Part shown: in pieces, positions 8,283 to 17,449 of the stretch
Layout of the letters: every line of letters begins with the position of its first letter
Position numbering within the stretch: position 1 is the first letter of the stretch
DNA from: Rubellimicrobium roseum
GTDB taxonomy: Bacteria > Pseudomonadota > Alphaproteobacteria > Rhodobacterales > Rhodobacteraceae
Length of the DNA stretch: 64,000 bases
Direction of reading: 5' to 3'
Assembly (NCBI RefSeq): GCF_006152145.1
Contig: NZ_VDFV01000002.1
Span: 62,001-126,000, forward strand
Translations under genes and position numbers: made by a program
Notes under the pieces: generated by a model
Database searches by the model: none
What the model saw: only the letters and a program-made list of their open reading frames with translations
Told to the model about the DNA's origin: nothing

Positions 8283-9407
8283 ATGGCGCAACGACGCCTG
8301 AGACTGGGCATGGTGGGCGGAGGCCGGGGGGCCTTCATCGGGGCGGTGCACCGGATCGCCAGCCGCATCGACGACCGCTGGGAGCTGGTGGCGGGGGCGC
8401 TGTCCTCGGACCCCGAGCGGGCGCGGGCCTCGGCCGAGGACCTGAACATCGCGCCCGACCGGGCCTATTCGGACTTCCGCGAGATGGCGCGGGCCGAGGC
8501 GGCGCGGGCGGACGGCATCGACGCGGTGTCCATCGTGACCCCGAACCACATGCACGCCGAGCCGGCCATCGCCTTCCTTGAAGCCGGCATCCACGTCATC
8601 TGCGACAAGCCGCTGGCGGCGACGCCCGAGCAGGCGCGGCGGATCGCCGAGGCGGTGAATGGGGCCAAGGCCCGGTTCATCCTGACCCACAACTACACGG
8701 GCTACCCGCTCATCCGGCAGGCGCGCGAGATGATCGAGCGGGGCGAGCTGGGCGAGATCCGGCTGGTGCAGGCCGAGTACGCGCAGGACTGGCTGACCGA
8801 GTCGGTGGAGAAGGGCGACAACAAGCAGGCCGCTTGGCGCACCAACCCCGAGATGGCGGGCGCGGGCGCGCTGGGGGACATCGGCACCCACGCCTTCAAC
8901 CTCCTGTCCTTCGTCACGGGGCTGAGGTGCGAATCGCTGCTGGCCGATCTCCAGAGCTTTGGCGCGGGGCGGCAGGTGGACGACAACGGCCATGTGCTGC
9001 TGCGCTTCGGCGGCGGCGCGCGAGGGATGCTCTGGGCCAGCCAGGTGGCGCCGGGCAACGAGAACGGGCTGCGGCTGCGGGTCTACGGCACCAAGGCCGG
9101 GATCGAGTGGCACCAGGAGAACCCGAACGTCATGACCTTCGCGCCGCTCGGAGAGCCCAAGCGGATCGTCACGCGGGGCGGCGCGGGGCTGGGCGGCGGC
9201 GCGGGGCGCTGGACGCGCATCCCGCCGGGGCACCCCGAGGGCTATCTCGAAGGCTTCGCCACCATCTACACCGACGCGGCCGACCTGATCGGAGGCGTCG
9301 GGGACGGCGCGCTGCTCCCGAACATCGATTCGGGGCTCGAAGGGATGTGGTTCATCGAGGCCTGCCAGCGGTCGTCGGGCGCGGGCGGCACCTGGGTCGC
9401 CCGCTGA
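8283..9407 (+). CDS. Gfo/Idh/MocA family oxidoreductase
   Basis: 374-residue NAD(P)-dependent sugar dehydrogenase-like protein. The N-terminal Rossmann fold begins LGMVGGGRGAFIG. CDKPLAATPEQA contains the conserved E(D)KP-type catalytic lysine, and GDIGTHAFNL the conserved His region. AGGAGG precedes the ATG, and the gene is 25 bases after the isomerase-like gene. It probably acts with that protein in converting the imported sugar or its keto form; direction and cofactor are unknown. Confidence 0.92.
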   Translation: MAQRRLRLGMVGGGRGAFIGAVHRIASRIDDRWELVAGALSSDPERARASAEDLNIAPDRAYSDFREMARAEAARADGIDAVSIVTPNHMHAEPAIAFLEAGIHVICDKPLAATPEQARRIAEAVNGAKARFILTHNYTGYPLIRQAREMIERGELGEIRLVQAEYAQDWLTESVEKGDNKQAAWRTNPEMAGAGALGDIGTHAFNLLSFVTGLRCESLLADLQSFGAGRQVDDNGHVLLRFGGGARGMLWASQVAPGNENGLRLRVYGTKAGIEWHQENPNVMTFAPLGEPKRIVTRGGAGLGGGAGRWTRIPPGHPEGYLEGFATIYTDAADLIGGVGDGALLPNIDSGLEGMWFIEACQRSSGAGGTWVAR

Positions 9408-9416
9408 CCCTTTCGG

Positions 9417-9437
9417 GGGCCGGGTTCGTCCCGGCCC
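9417..9437. terminator. Hairpin between convergent genes
   Basis: Perfect 8-bp stem GGGCCGGG / CCCGGCCC with a TTCGT loop, between the convergent oxidoreductase gene and the LOG-family gene. It could end transcription from either side, though no long T-run follows. Confidence 0.55.
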
Positions 9438-10379
9438 TCAGCTTCCGTCCCCCGGCTGGTCGGGCATCCCCGGCCGGGGGGCGTCGGCCGTCCGGCCGGG
9501 GATCTGGTCGCGCTTGCGGCCGCGCCCGGACCAGGTCCGCATCGCCTCCATCGCCTCGTCGGCGGTCTCGACGTAGCGGAAGAGGTCGAGATCCTCGGCG
9601 GCGATCGTGCCCGCCTCGGCCAGCGCCTGCCAGTCGATGATCCGTTCCCAGAAGTCCTTGCCGAAGAGCAGGAAGGGCACCTTGGCCATGCGGCCGGTCT
9701 GGATCAGGGTCAGGGCCTCGAACATTTCGTCGAGCGTGCCGAAGCCGCCGGGAAAGACACAGACCGCCTCGGCCCGCATCAGGAAGTGCATCTTCCGGAT
9801 GGCGAAGTAGTGGAAGTTGAAGCACAGGTCCGGCGTCACGTAGGCGTTGGGGGCCTGCTCGTGCGGGAGCACGATGTTGAGCCCGACGCTGCGCCCGCCC
9901 GCGTCCTGCGCGCCGCGGTTGCCCGCCTCCATCACGCCGGGGCCGCCCCCGGTGGCGATCACGGCGCGCCGGCCCCGGCTTTCGAACAGCGAAGCTTCGG
10001 TGACGAGATAGGCGAAGCGGCGCGCTTCCTCGTAGTACTTCGACAGCGCGGCGAGCGTGGGGGTGCGCGCCTGCCCCGCATGGGCCGCGTCGGGGATGCG
10101 CGCCCCGCCGAAGAGCACCACGGTCGTCTCGACTCCCGCCTCGTCGAGCATGAGCTGGGGCTTGAGAAGCTCCAGTTGCAGGCGGACGGGGCGCAACTCC
10201 TCGCGCAGGAGGAAGTCCTCGTCGGCGAAGGCCAGGCGGTAGGAGGGCGCCTGCGTCTGGGGCGTGACCGGAATCTGGGCCACGGTCTCCCGGTCCTCGA
10301 CGCTGTCGCGCATGGGGTGGCGGAGCGCCGGCTCGGCGGTCAGCGGGGCGTCGGGGCCGGGAAGGGCGTCGTCGTTCAT
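9438..10379 (-). CDS. LOG-family (TIGR00730-type) Rossmann-fold protein
   Basis: 313-residue protein of the LOG / 'lysine decarboxylase-like' family. The two diagnostic motifs are visible: [14 protein letters not shown] and [10 protein letters not shown], which bind nucleotide monophosphate and catalyse phosphoribohydrolase chemistry in cytokinin-activating LOG enzymes. A longer N-terminus than the minimal LOG protein matches the alphaproteobacterial subgroup. The start at 10379 is the first Met with a coherent N-terminus. The bacterial role is uncertain: purine nucleotide salvage or cytokinin-like release. Confidence 0.88.
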   Translation of the reverse strand: MNDDALPGPDAPLTAEPALRHPMRDSVEDRETVAQIPVTPQTQAPSYRLAFADEDFLLREELRPVRLQLELLKPQLMLDEAGVETTVVLFGGARIPDAAHAGQARTPTLAALSKYYEEARRFAYLVTEASLFESRGRRAVIATGGGPGVMEAGNRGAQDAGGRSVGLNIVLPHEQAPNAYVTPDLCFNFHYFAIRKMHFLMRAEAVCVFPGGFGTLDEMFEALTLIQTGRMAKVPFLLFGKDFWERIIDWQALAEAGTIAAEDLDLFRYVETADEAMEAMRTWSGRGRKRDQIPGRTADAPRPGMPDQPGDGS

Positions 10380-10517
10380 GGGGGGCGTCCTGTGGTGGTC
10401 CCGAGGGAGATGGCACGGATCGGCGGAAAACCAAACCTGCCGCGGCCTCCCGCCCCGATTGCGCGGCCCCGGGCGCGGCCCTATGAGGCCCGCAACGTCA
10501 ACGCCGGAGATCGCCCC

Positions 10518-11345
10518 ATGTCCCACGCCGCCCTGGAAGCCGCCATCGAAGCCGCCTGGGAGGACCGCGCCTCCCTGACCCCGCAGACGCGGGGCGAGGC
10601 GCGCGACGCCGTGGAGGCGACGCTCGATGCCCTGGACGGCGGCACGCTGCGGGTGGCCGAACGGGGCGCGGACGGGCAGTGGACCGTCAACCAGTGGGCC
10701 AAGAAGGCGGTGCTGCTGGGCTTCCGGCTCAACGACATGGAGCCCATGGAGGGAGGCCCGCAGGGGTCGAGCTGGTGGGACAAGGTCGACACCAAGTTCA
10801 AGGGATGGGGCGAGAACCGCTGGCGCGAGGCGGGCTTCCGCGCAGTGCCGGGCGCGATCGTCCGGCGGTCGGCCTTCATCGGGAAGAACGCCATCCTGAT
10901 GCCGTCCTTCGTGAACCTGGGCGCCCATGTGGGCGAAGGGACGATGGTGGACACCTGGGCGACCGTGGGCTCCTGCGCGCAGATCGGGGCCAACGTGCAC
11001 CTATCGGGCGGCGTGGGCATCGGCGGCGTGCTGGAGCCCATGCAGGCGGGGCCGACGATCATCGAGGACAACTGCTTCATCGGCGCCCGGTCCGAGGTGG
11101 TCGAGGGCTGCATCGTGCGCGAGGGGTCCGTCCTCGGCATGGGCGTGTTCATCGGCAGGTCCACCAAGATCGTGGACCGCGCGACGGGCGAGGTGATGTA
11201 CGGCGAGGTGCCGCCCTATTCCGTCGTGGTGGCCGGGTCGATGCCGTCCTCGAACGGCATCCACCTTTATTGCGCGGTGATCGTGAAGCGGGTGGACGCG
11301 CAGACGCGCGCCAAGACCGGGATCAACGAGCTGCTGCGGGACTGA
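10518..11345 (+). CDS. dapD: 2,3,4,5-tetrahydropyridine-2,6-dicarboxylate N-succinyltransferase
   Basis: Catalyses succinyl-CoA-dependent acylation of tetrahydrodipicolinate in the succinylase branch of lysine/diaminopimelate synthesis. 275 residues, the usual DapD length: an N-terminal helical domain, then a left-handed beta-helix built from hexapeptide repeats (from about residue 110). Recognisable features are the [16 protein letters not shown] segment, [20 protein letters not shown] and [14 protein letters not shown] near the end. The ATG at 10518 gives the standard N-terminus. Cytoplasmic trimer by family. Confidence 0.97.
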   Translation: MSHAALEAAIEAAWEDRASLTPQTRGEARDAVEATLDALDGGTLRVAERGADGQWTVNQWAKKAVLLGFRLNDMEPMEGGPQGSSWWDKVDTKFKGWGENRWREAGFRAVPGAIVRRSAFIGKNAILMPSFVNLGAHVGEGTMVDTWATVGSCAQIGANVHLSGGVGIGGVLEPMQAGPTIIEDNCFIGARSEVVEGCIVREGSVLGMGVFIGRSTKIVDRATGEVMYGEVPPYSVVVAGSMPSSNGIHLYCAVIVKRVDAQTRAKTGINELLRD

Positions 11346-11352
11346 GCCCCCG

Positions 11353-11733
11353 TCAGGCCGCCAGCACCTGGGCCATGATCTGGCCCAGGTCGCGCTCCTG
11401 GAAGGGCTTCTGCAGGATGGGCTGGGCGGCGAAGCCTTCGGGCAGGCCGCCCGCGCCGTAGCCGGTCGCGAAGGCGAAGGGGATGCCGCGGCGGCGCAGC
11501 TCCTCGGCCACGGGGGTCGTGATCTCGCCGGCGAGGTTCACGTCGAGGAGCGCGGCGTCCACGTCCTCGGCCCCCAGGAGATCCAGCGCCTTGCCGACGC
11601 GCCCGGCGGGGCCTACGACGGTCGCCCCCATGTCGGTCAGGATGTCCTCGATCAGCATGGCGACGATCACCTCGTCCTCCACCACCAGGATGCGCTTGCC
11701 CTGCAAGCCACCGGTGGTCCCCTCGTCCGTCAT
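11353..11733 (-). CDS. Single-domain response regulator (FATGY type)
   Basis: 126-residue stand-alone receiver domain. The acidic pocket is E19-D20-E21, the phospho-acceptor Asp64 (LLDVNL), the switch Thr90 in FAFATGYG and the conserved lysine Lys109 in QKPF. The FATGY motif marks a receiver family common in Alphaproteobacteria, often working in general-stress or phosphorelay circuits. The start at 11733 is preferred over an upstream frame because GGAGAACAGGGA precedes it and the upstream extension is low-complexity. No output domain or partner kinase is adjacent, so the pathway is unknown. Confidence 0.88.
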   Translation of the reverse strand: MTDEGTTGGLQGKRILVVEDEVIVAMLIEDILTDMGATVVGPAGRVGKALDLLGAEDVDAALLDVNLAGEITTPVAEELRRRGIPFAFATGYGAGGLPEGFAAQPILQKPFQERDLGQIMAQVLAA

Positions 11734-11904
11734 TCCCTGTTCTCCATCGTCGCAAGCCTGTCCGGGGATCGGACCGGCGGCGGCCGCAGCGTCGCGGCGC
11801 CTTGGCCCGAGGGCCCCGCTGCTCGTTCCGTCATGTCCCCGCCCGGTTGTCCCGTCCCCACCAGGACGCCACCTAGGGCATGGGAGCGCCACGGCAAATC
11901 CGTT

Positions 11905-12510
11905 CTACCGCCGGCCGATGCGCGGCTCGGTCCCCGCGAGCAGGCGGGTGATGTTGGCGCAGTGGCGGATCAGGATCAGGAGCGCGAGGCCCAGCGCCAG
12001 CGCCGCCATTTCGGGCCGGCCGAGGAGCACGGCCCAGAGCGGCGACAGCACGGCGGCGACCAGGGCCGCGAGCGAGGAGATGCGAAGCGCGGCGGCGGTG
12101 GCGAGCCAGGTCAGGCAGGCGGCGATGCCCACCGGCCAGGCGGCGGCGAGAAGAAGGCCCAGGAAGGTCGCCACGCCCTTGCCGCCCCTGAAGCCCAGCC
12201 AGACCGGAAAGCAGTGGCCCAGGAAGGCCATGAAGCCCGCGACCTGCACCGCGTCCTCGGCCGCGAGCGCGCGGGCCAGAACCACGGCGAGCGCGCCCTT
12301 GCCGCCGTCGAGGAGGAGCGTGGCGGCGGCCGCGCCCTTGCTGCCCGTCCGCAGCACGTTGGTCGCCCCGATGTTGCCCGAGCCGATGGCGCGCACGTCG
12401 CCCAGGCCCAGGGCACGGGTGACGAGGACGCCGAAGGGGATCGAGCCCAGGAGGTAGCCGAAGGCGGCCCAAAGGAGCAGCACGGAACCGGGCGAGACGA
12501 TCTCGGGCAT
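11905..12510 (-). CDS. plsY: Acyl-phosphate:glycerol-3-phosphate acyltransferase
   Basis: Integral membrane enzyme that acylates glycerol-3-phosphate with acyl-phosphate, the first step of phospholipid synthesis. 201 residues with about five membrane segments. All PlsY motifs are present: GSGNIGATN, GGKGA, GHCFPVWLGFRGGKGVAT and RHCANITRLL. The ATG abuts the stop of the upstream pyrC-like gene (12511), so the two are co-transcribed, an arrangement common in Alphaproteobacteria. Confidence 0.96.
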   Translation of the reverse strand: MPEIVSPGSVLLLWAAFGYLLGSIPFGVLVTRALGLGDVRAIGSGNIGATNVLRTGSKGAAAATLLLDGGKGALAVVLARALAAEDAVQVAGFMAFLGHCFPVWLGFRGGKGVATFLGLLLAAAWPVGIAACLTWLATAAALRISSLAALVAAVLSPLWAVLLGRPEMAALALGLALLILIRHCANITRLLAGTEPRIGRR

Positions 12511-13803
12511 TCAGAGGTCCTTGGGAAGGGGCCAGACGCGGCGGCCGGCGACCCAGGTGCCGCGGACGCGGCCCTGCAGGCGCGCGCCGTCGAAGGGGGT
12601 GTTCTTGCTCTTGGACTGCATGGTCCAGCGGTCGAGCACGAAGGGCGCGTGGAGGTCGAAAAGCACGAGGTCGGCGGGCGCGCCCTTCGCGAGACGGCCC
12701 GTAGGCAGGCCCAGGCGGCGGGACGGGTTCAGCGACAAGGCCCGGAAGAGTTGCGGGAGCGACAGGCGGCCGCCGTGGACGAGGCGGAGGCTCGCGGGCA
12801 GCAGGGTTTCGAGGCCCACGGCGCCGGCGGCGGCGGCCTCGAAGGGGAGGCGCTTGCTTTCCTCGTCCTGCGGCGTGTGCTGCGAGCAGAGGACGTCGAT
12901 GAGGCCCGAGGCCAGGGCCTCGACGGCGGCCTCCCGGTCCTCCTCCTGCCGGAGGGGGGGCACGAGCTTGAAGAAGGTGCGGTAGTCGCCCACGTCGAAA
13001 TCGTTGAGCGTGAGATGGTGGACCGAGACGCCCGCCGTCACGTCGAGGCCGCGATCCTTGGCCTGCGCGAGGGCGGGCAATGCGGCGGCGGTCGTGACCT
13101 GATCGGCGTGGAAGCGGGCGCAGGTCATCTCGACGAGCGAAAGGTCGCGCTGGAGGCCCAGACGCTCGGCCATCGGGCTCACGGCGGGAAGGCCGCGGAG
13201 CGAGGCGAACTTGCCGGAGGTCATCACCGCGCCGCGCGACAGGCCGGGGTCCTGGACATGGGTGACGACGAGGGCCTGGAGGCTGCGCGCGTAGGTCAGC
13301 GCGCGGGCGAGGACGCGCGTGTCCTCGGTCACGCGGTCGGCGTCGGTGAAGGCCACGGCGCCCGCGTCCTGAAGAAAGCCGATCTCGGTCATCTCGCGTC
13401 CCTCGCGGCCCTTGGTCAGGGCGGCCATGGGGAGGACGCGGACGGGGCTGTCTTGGCTCGCGCGGCGGGCGACGAATTCGAGGATCTCGGGCGTGTCGAT
13501 CGCCGGATGGGTGTCGGGGCGGGTGACGATGGTGGTCACGCCCCCGGCGGCGGCGGCGAGCCCGGCGGTGCGGAAGGATTCCTTGTGGCGCTCGCCCGGT
13601 TCGGAGACCTTCACGCCCCAATCGACGAGGCCGGGGGCGAGATGGCGGCCCTGGGCGTCGATCACCTCAGCGAAGCGGTCGAGCGCTTCGGGCGCGGCGG
13701 GCAGGACGTCGGCGAGGACCCCGTCCCTGAGCACCAGAGCGCCGGGCGATTCGGTGCCGGCCTCGGGGTCGATCAGGACGGCGTTGTGGATCAGCGTGGT
13801 CAT
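12511..13803 (-). CDS. pyrC: Dihydroorotase-like protein, probably non-catalytic (PyrC'/PyrX type)
   Basis: 430-residue amidohydrolase-fold protein related to class I dihydroorotase. The active-site signature is degraded: the usual D-x-H-x-H after PG(F/L)VD reads D61-W-G63-V-K65, and the later DHAPH motif reads SQHTPQ, so several zinc ligands are missing. This is what is seen in pseudo-dihydroorotases that serve as structural partners of aspartate transcarbamoylase. pyrB lies 1.87 kb upstream on the same strand. ATG at 13803 is chosen because the sequence from MTTLIHNAV is the normal N-terminus. A true dihydroorotase is expected elsewhere. Confidence 0.85.
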   Translation of the reverse strand: MTTLIHNAVLIDPEAGTESPGALVLRDGVLADVLPAAPEALDRFAEVIDAQGRHLAPGLVDWGVKVSEPGERHKESFRTAGLAAAAGGVTTIVTRPDTHPAIDTPEILEFVARRASQDSPVRVLPMAALTKGREGREMTEIGFLQDAGAVAFTDADRVTEDTRVLARALTYARSLQALVVTHVQDPGLSRGAVMTSGKFASLRGLPAVSPMAERLGLQRDLSLVEMTCARFHADQVTTAAALPALAQAKDRGLDVTAGVSVHHLTLNDFDVGDYRTFFKLVPPLRQEEDREAAVEALASGLIDVLCSQHTPQDEESKRLPFEAAAAGAVGLETLLPASLRLVHGGRLSLPQLFRALSLNPSRRLGLPTGRLAKGAPADLVLFDLHAPFVLDRWTMQSKSKNTPFDGARLQGRVRGTWVAGRRVWPLPKDL

Positions 13804-13924
13804 GCCGGTCGCCCCCTGCTGGCTGCCGCCGTCCCTGTAACCCTGCCGTGAGGGCGGCGGCAAGGGCGGGAACTCGGGACGGCATCAGAACATTAGGTGA
13901 ACGATCACCGAAAGGACCGGACCG

Positions 13925-14146
13925 ATGACGGACGCGAACACCAAGCAGCACCCCGAAGGCAATGCCGAGAAGGACCCCAAGGACTGGGTGACGGGCGACG
14001 AGCCGATGACGGGGGCGCAGGCGAGCTACCTCAGGACGCTCTGCGAGGAGACGGGCGAGAACTTCGACGAGGGGCTGAGCAAGGCGCAGGCTTCGGAGAT
14101 GATCGACCGGCTGAAGGCCGAGTCGCCCCGGCTGAAGCACGATTGA
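13925..14146 (+). CDS. DUF3072 family protein
   Basis: 73-residue acidic cytoplasmic protein. The conserved core DPKDWVTGDEPMTGAQASYL followed by a short helical C-terminal half (SKAQASEMIDRLK) matches DUF3072. A good ribosome site (AAAGGA) lies 10 bases upstream of the ATG. A GC-rich hairpin with a three-base loop begins 7 bases after the stop. Function unknown. Confidence 0.85.
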   Translation: MTDANTKQHPEGNAEKDPKDWVTGDEPMTGAQASYLRTLCEETGENFDEGLSKAQASEMIDRLKAESPRLKHD

Positions 14147-14703
14147 GGACGATGGGGGGCTCTGCCCCCCGCGCTTGCGGCGTCTGCCGCTCGCAGGCGC
14201 TCGCGGCCTTCCTCGCGGACGACAGGCCCCGGGCTGTCGTCCGGGCGCTCGGAAGCCCCCGGGATTTTTGGGGCCGGGTAAAGGGCCGGAGCGTTTCCGC
14301 CGCGTCTGGGGGCACGGGGCGGACGGTCTCCGGCGCTGCGCCGGGGGTGCCAGTCCGGGCGCAGGGGGCGCGTCCACGACGCGCGGCGGCTGGCATGGCA
14401 CCAGCGGACCCCGTCCCGGTCCTCAAGGAGCATGTCACCCGGCGGGCGGTTCTCATCGGCCCTGAAGGGCCGGGCACCGGGGGCGCGGGGCGGAGCCTGT
14501 GTTCCGGCACCCGTCGCAAGGAACAGGCTCTCAGGCGAGGGTTAACAGATCCTCACACCACCGAACGGTCCTCCCCCGCTTCGCGCAACACCCCGGCGGG
14601 GAGCAATGAGCCGGACGCAGGGTCATATCGGACGCGACAGGCGGACCGGTTTCAGGCAGGATGGCGGTACCTGCCGGGATTCCCGCCTGACCGAGGTGAG
14701 CCC
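14147..14703. other. Gene-free GC-rich intergenic segment with hairpins
   Basis: No convincing gene. It opens with a perfect hairpin at 14154-14170 (GGGGGGC, loop TCT, GCCCCCC), suitable as terminator for the DUF3072 gene. A second self-complementary block lies at 14255-14274 (GCCCC...GGGATTTTTGGGGC). This composition resembles recurring intergenic hairpin sequences of Rhodobacterales. The rest shows no start with coding character before the esterase at 14704. Confidence 0.5.
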
Positions 14704-15675
14704 ATGACCCTGAGCCGCCGTGCCGTTCTTGCCTCGGGGGCGGGCCTGCTGGCCGCCCCGGCGCTCGCGCAGGACGGCTGCCAGTACGGCCTTCCCCCTG
14801 GACACGTGAAGGGGCCGCCGGTCTGGCGCGACCTCGACCAGGTCGAACTCGACGCGGCCTATCGCCAGGAGGTGTACCATCCCCTCCTTGATGAGACGAA
14901 CGCGCGCATCGCGGCCCTCAGCTTCGAGCTGCGGCTCCGGCGCGGCTACCCCGAGCGGGCGACCTATGGCGAGCACCCCGACGAGGGGATGGACATCTAC
15001 CGCGCCGCGGCCGGGCGTGCCCCGGTCTTCGTCTTCGTCCACGGCGGAACCTGGCGCTACGGCAATGCGGGCGAGTCCGGCTTCGAGGCGGAGATGTTCA
15101 TGGACCGGGGCGCGCATTTCGTGGCCCTCGACTTCTCGGACGTGCGCGAGGCCAACAACGACCTGGGTGTCCTGGCCGACCAGGTGCGACGCGGCATCGC
15201 CTGGGTGGTGCGGAACGCGGGGAGCTTCGGCGGCGACCCCGGGCGGGTCTATATCGGCGGCCATTCCTCGGGCGGGCACCTCGCCGCCGTGGCGCTGACC
15301 ACCGACTGGACCGCCTTCGGGCTGCCCCCGGACGCGGTGAAGGGCGGGCTCCTCATGAGCGGGATGTACGACCTGGAGCCCGTCCGGCTGTCCTACCGCA
15401 GCAACTACATCGCCTTCACCGACGCGATGGAGGAGGCGATGAGCCCGCAGCGGCATCTGGACCGGATCACCGCGCCGGTGGTGGTGAGCTACGGCACGCT
15501 GGAGACGCCGGAGTTCCAGCGGCAGGCCGAGGAGTTCGCCGCGGCGCTGGAGGCGGCGGGCAAGCCCGTCACGCTGGCCGTGGGGCGCGACTACTTCCAC
15601 CAGGACATGTGGGAAACGCTGGGCAACCCTTACGGCGTCAACGGGCGGGCGGCGCTGGGGCTGATGGGGCTCTAG
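14704..15675 (+). CDS. Exported alpha/beta hydrolase (esterase/arylformamidase-like), Tat signal
   Basis: 323-residue alpha/beta hydrolase. The N-terminus [23 protein letters not shown] is a twin-arginine type signal with an A-x-A cleavage site, so the mature enzyme is probably periplasmic. The oxyanion motif HGGTW begins at His113 and the nucleophile is Ser188 in GHSSGG. A catalytic His is plausible in RDYFHQDMW. The fold resembles BD-FAE/kynurenine-formamidase-like esterases; the substrate is unknown. GAGGTGAG precedes the ATG. Its 3' end overlaps the convergent pyrB stop by 4 bases, and it sits between pyrB and its usual partner pyrC. Confidence 0.85.
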   Translation: MTLSRRAVLASGAGLLAAPALAQDGCQYGLPPGHVKGPPVWRDLDQVELDAAYRQEVYHPLLDETNARIAALSFELRLRRGYPERATYGEHPDEGMDIYRAAAGRAPVFVFVHGGTWRYGNAGESGFEAEMFMDRGAHFVALDFSDVREANNDLGVLADQVRRGIAWVVRNAGSFGGDPGRVYIGGHSSGGHLAAVALTTDWTAFGLPPDAVKGGLLMSGMYDLEPVRLSYRSNYIAFTDAMEEAMSPQRHLDRITAPVVVSYGTLETPEFQRQAEEFAAALEAAGKPVTLAVGRDYFHQDMWETLGNPYGVNGRAALGLMGL

Positions 15676-16634
15676 GCCTCGCCCAGGGCCGCGCGTCCCC
15701 GGGCCGCGCGGAGGTTCTGGGCGAGGAGGTCCATGGCGGCCATCCTCACGGCGACGCCCATCTCGACCTGGGTCTGGATGACGCTGCGGTTGATGTCGTC
15801 GGCGAGGGTGCCGTCGATCTCCACGCCGCGGTTCATGGGGCCGGGATGCATGACGATGGCGTCGGGGGCGGCGTGGGCGAGCTTTTCGGCGTCGAGCCCG
15901 TAGCGATGGAAGTATTCACGCTCCGAGGGGACGAAGCCGCCGTCCATCCGCTCCTTCTGGAGGCGCAGCATCATCACCACGTCGACGCCCTTCAGCCCCT
16001 CCTCCATGTCGTGGAAGACCTCGCAGCCGAAGGCGTCGATGCCGGGGGGCATGAGCGTGGGCGGGGCCACGAGGCGGATGCGGTTCTCCATCTTGTGCAG
16101 GAGCAGGATGTTGGAGCGGGCCACGCGGCTGTGGGCGATGTCGCCGCAGATGGCGATGGACAGGCGGTGGAGCCGGCCCTTGGCGCGGCGGATGGTGAGC
16201 GCGTCGAGAAGCGCCTGCGTCGGATGCTCGTGCCGGCCGTCGCCGGCGTTGAGGACGGCGCAGTTCTGGACCTTCTGCGACAGGAGGTCCACGGCGCCGG
16301 ACTGGGGGTGGCGCACCACGAGGAGGTCGGGGCGCATGGCGTTGAGCGTCAGTGCCGTGTCGATCAGCGTCTCGCCCTTCTTCACGGACGACGCGGCCAC
16401 GCCCATGTTCATCACGTCGGCGCCGAGCTTGCGGCCCGCGAGCTCGAACGAGGACTGCGTGCGGGTCGAGGGCTCGAAGAACATGTTGACCTGCGTGAGG
16501 CCCTGAAGCGCGTCGCCGCCGGGCAGGCCCTTGCGGTTCCGTTCGGCGTAGGTGTCGGCGAGGTCGAGGAGGGTCGCGATCTCCTGGGGGTGCAGGGGCT
16601 CGATGCCGAGGAGATGGGGCTGGCGGAAGGGCAT
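15672..16634 (-). CDS. pyrB: Aspartate carbamoyltransferase catalytic subunit
   Basis: Condenses carbamoyl phosphate and aspartate in pyrimidine synthesis. 320 residues, ordinary length. Carbamoyl-phosphate motif S56-T-R-T ([11 protein letters not shown]), the 80s loop SSVKKGE at 81-87, HPTQ at 136-139 and the C-terminal HPGPMNRG are all intact. No regulatory pyrI is adjacent. The nearby pyrC-like gene looks catalytically dead, suggesting a PyrB-PyrC' dodecamer as described in Pseudomonas. Transcription runs leftward, convergent with the Tat esterase. Confidence 0.97.
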   Translation of the reverse strand: MPFRQPHLLGIEPLHPQEIATLLDLADTYAERNRKGLPGGDALQGLTQVNMFFEPSTRTQSSFELAGRKLGADVMNMGVAASSVKKGETLIDTALTLNAMRPDLLVVRHPQSGAVDLLSQKVQNCAVLNAGDGRHEHPTQALLDALTIRRAKGRLHRLSIAICGDIAHSRVARSNILLLHKMENRIRLVAPPTLMPPGIDAFGCEVFHDMEEGLKGVDVVMMLRLQKERMDGGFVPSEREYFHRYGLDAEKLAHAAPDAIVMHPGPMNRGVEIDGTLADDINRSVIQTQVEMGVAVRMAAMDLLAQNLRAARGRAALGEA

Positions 16635-16672
16635 GGGCGGGCGCTCCTCGTGCGGGGTGCCCGTCCTTTACG

Positions 16673-17449
16673 TCAGCCGGACCACGCCTGCCAGAGGAGC
16701 CGCAGGGCGAGCGCGACCGAGACGACGACGAGAAGCGGGCGGATGAGCCCCGCCCCCACGCGCACGGCCAGGCGCGAGCCCACCTGCGCGCCGGCGAACT
16801 GCGCCGCGCCCATGCAGAGGCCCACGAGCCACCAGGGCTGCGCCACGAGGGCGAAGACCAGGAGGGAGCCCAGGTTGGAGGCGAAGTTCAGGAGCTTTGT
16901 GTGGGCGGTGGCCTTGAGGAGGCCGTGGCCGCGCAGGGACACGAAGGCCAGCATGTAGAAGCTGCCGGTGCCGGGGCCGAGGATGCCGTCGTAGAAGGCG
17001 AGGCCGGGAACGGCGGTGGCGTTGAAGGTCCGGGGCGGGATGCGCTCGGCCCGGTCCTCGTCGTCGAGGCCCTTGCGGAAGCCGAAGTAGAGCGCGACGG
17101 CGATGAGGAGGATGGGGAGGACGGCGCGGATCGCCTCGGCCGGGAGCTGGGCCGCAAGGAGGGAGCCGCCGCCTGCGGCCAGGGCCGCGAGGAGAGCGGG
17201 TCCTGTCTGGGTCCGCAGGTCCACCTGACCGGCGCGCGCGTAGTGGATCGCGGCCGAGGCGGTGCCGAAGGTGCCCTGGAGCTTGTTGGTGGCGAGCGCC
17301 GTCACCGGGGGGGCCCCCGCGAGGAGGATCGCGGGCAGCGCGAGGAGGCCGCCGCCGCCCGCGATGGAGTCGATCAGGCCGGCGGCGAAGGCCGCGAGGA
17401 CGAGGAGCCCGAGGATCTCGGGCGCGATGGGCAGGAGGTCGGAGATCAT
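16673..17449 (-). CDS. TSUP (TauE/SafE) family membrane transporter
   Basis: 258-residue inner-membrane protein with about seven to eight hydrophobic segments. The duplicated TSUP signatures are visible: GLIDSIAGGGGLLALPAIL near the N-terminus and FYDGILGPGTGSFYML in the second half. The family exports sulfite, sulfonates or other organic anions; substrate unknown here. Start ATG at 17449 overlaps the serB stop as ATGA, so it is translationally coupled to serB. Confidence 0.9.
   Translation of the reverse strand: MISDLLPIAPEILGLLVLAAFAAGLIDSIAGGGGLLALPAILLAGAPPVTALATNKLQGTFGTASAAIHYARAGQVDLRTQTGPALLAALAAGGGSLLAAQLPAEAIRAVLPILLIAVALYFGFRKGLDDEDRAERIPPRTFNATAVPGLAFYDGILGPGTGSFYMLAFVSLRGHGLLKATAHTKLLNFASNLGSLLVFALVAQPWWLVGLCMGAAQFAGAQVGSRLAVRVGAGLIRPLLVVVSVALALRLLWQAWSG

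Noticed and set aside
14147-14703. Short frames between the DUF3072 and esterase genes
   Set aside because: All are GC-rich, lack ribosome sites and give low-complexity peptides; the segment is better explained by hairpins.
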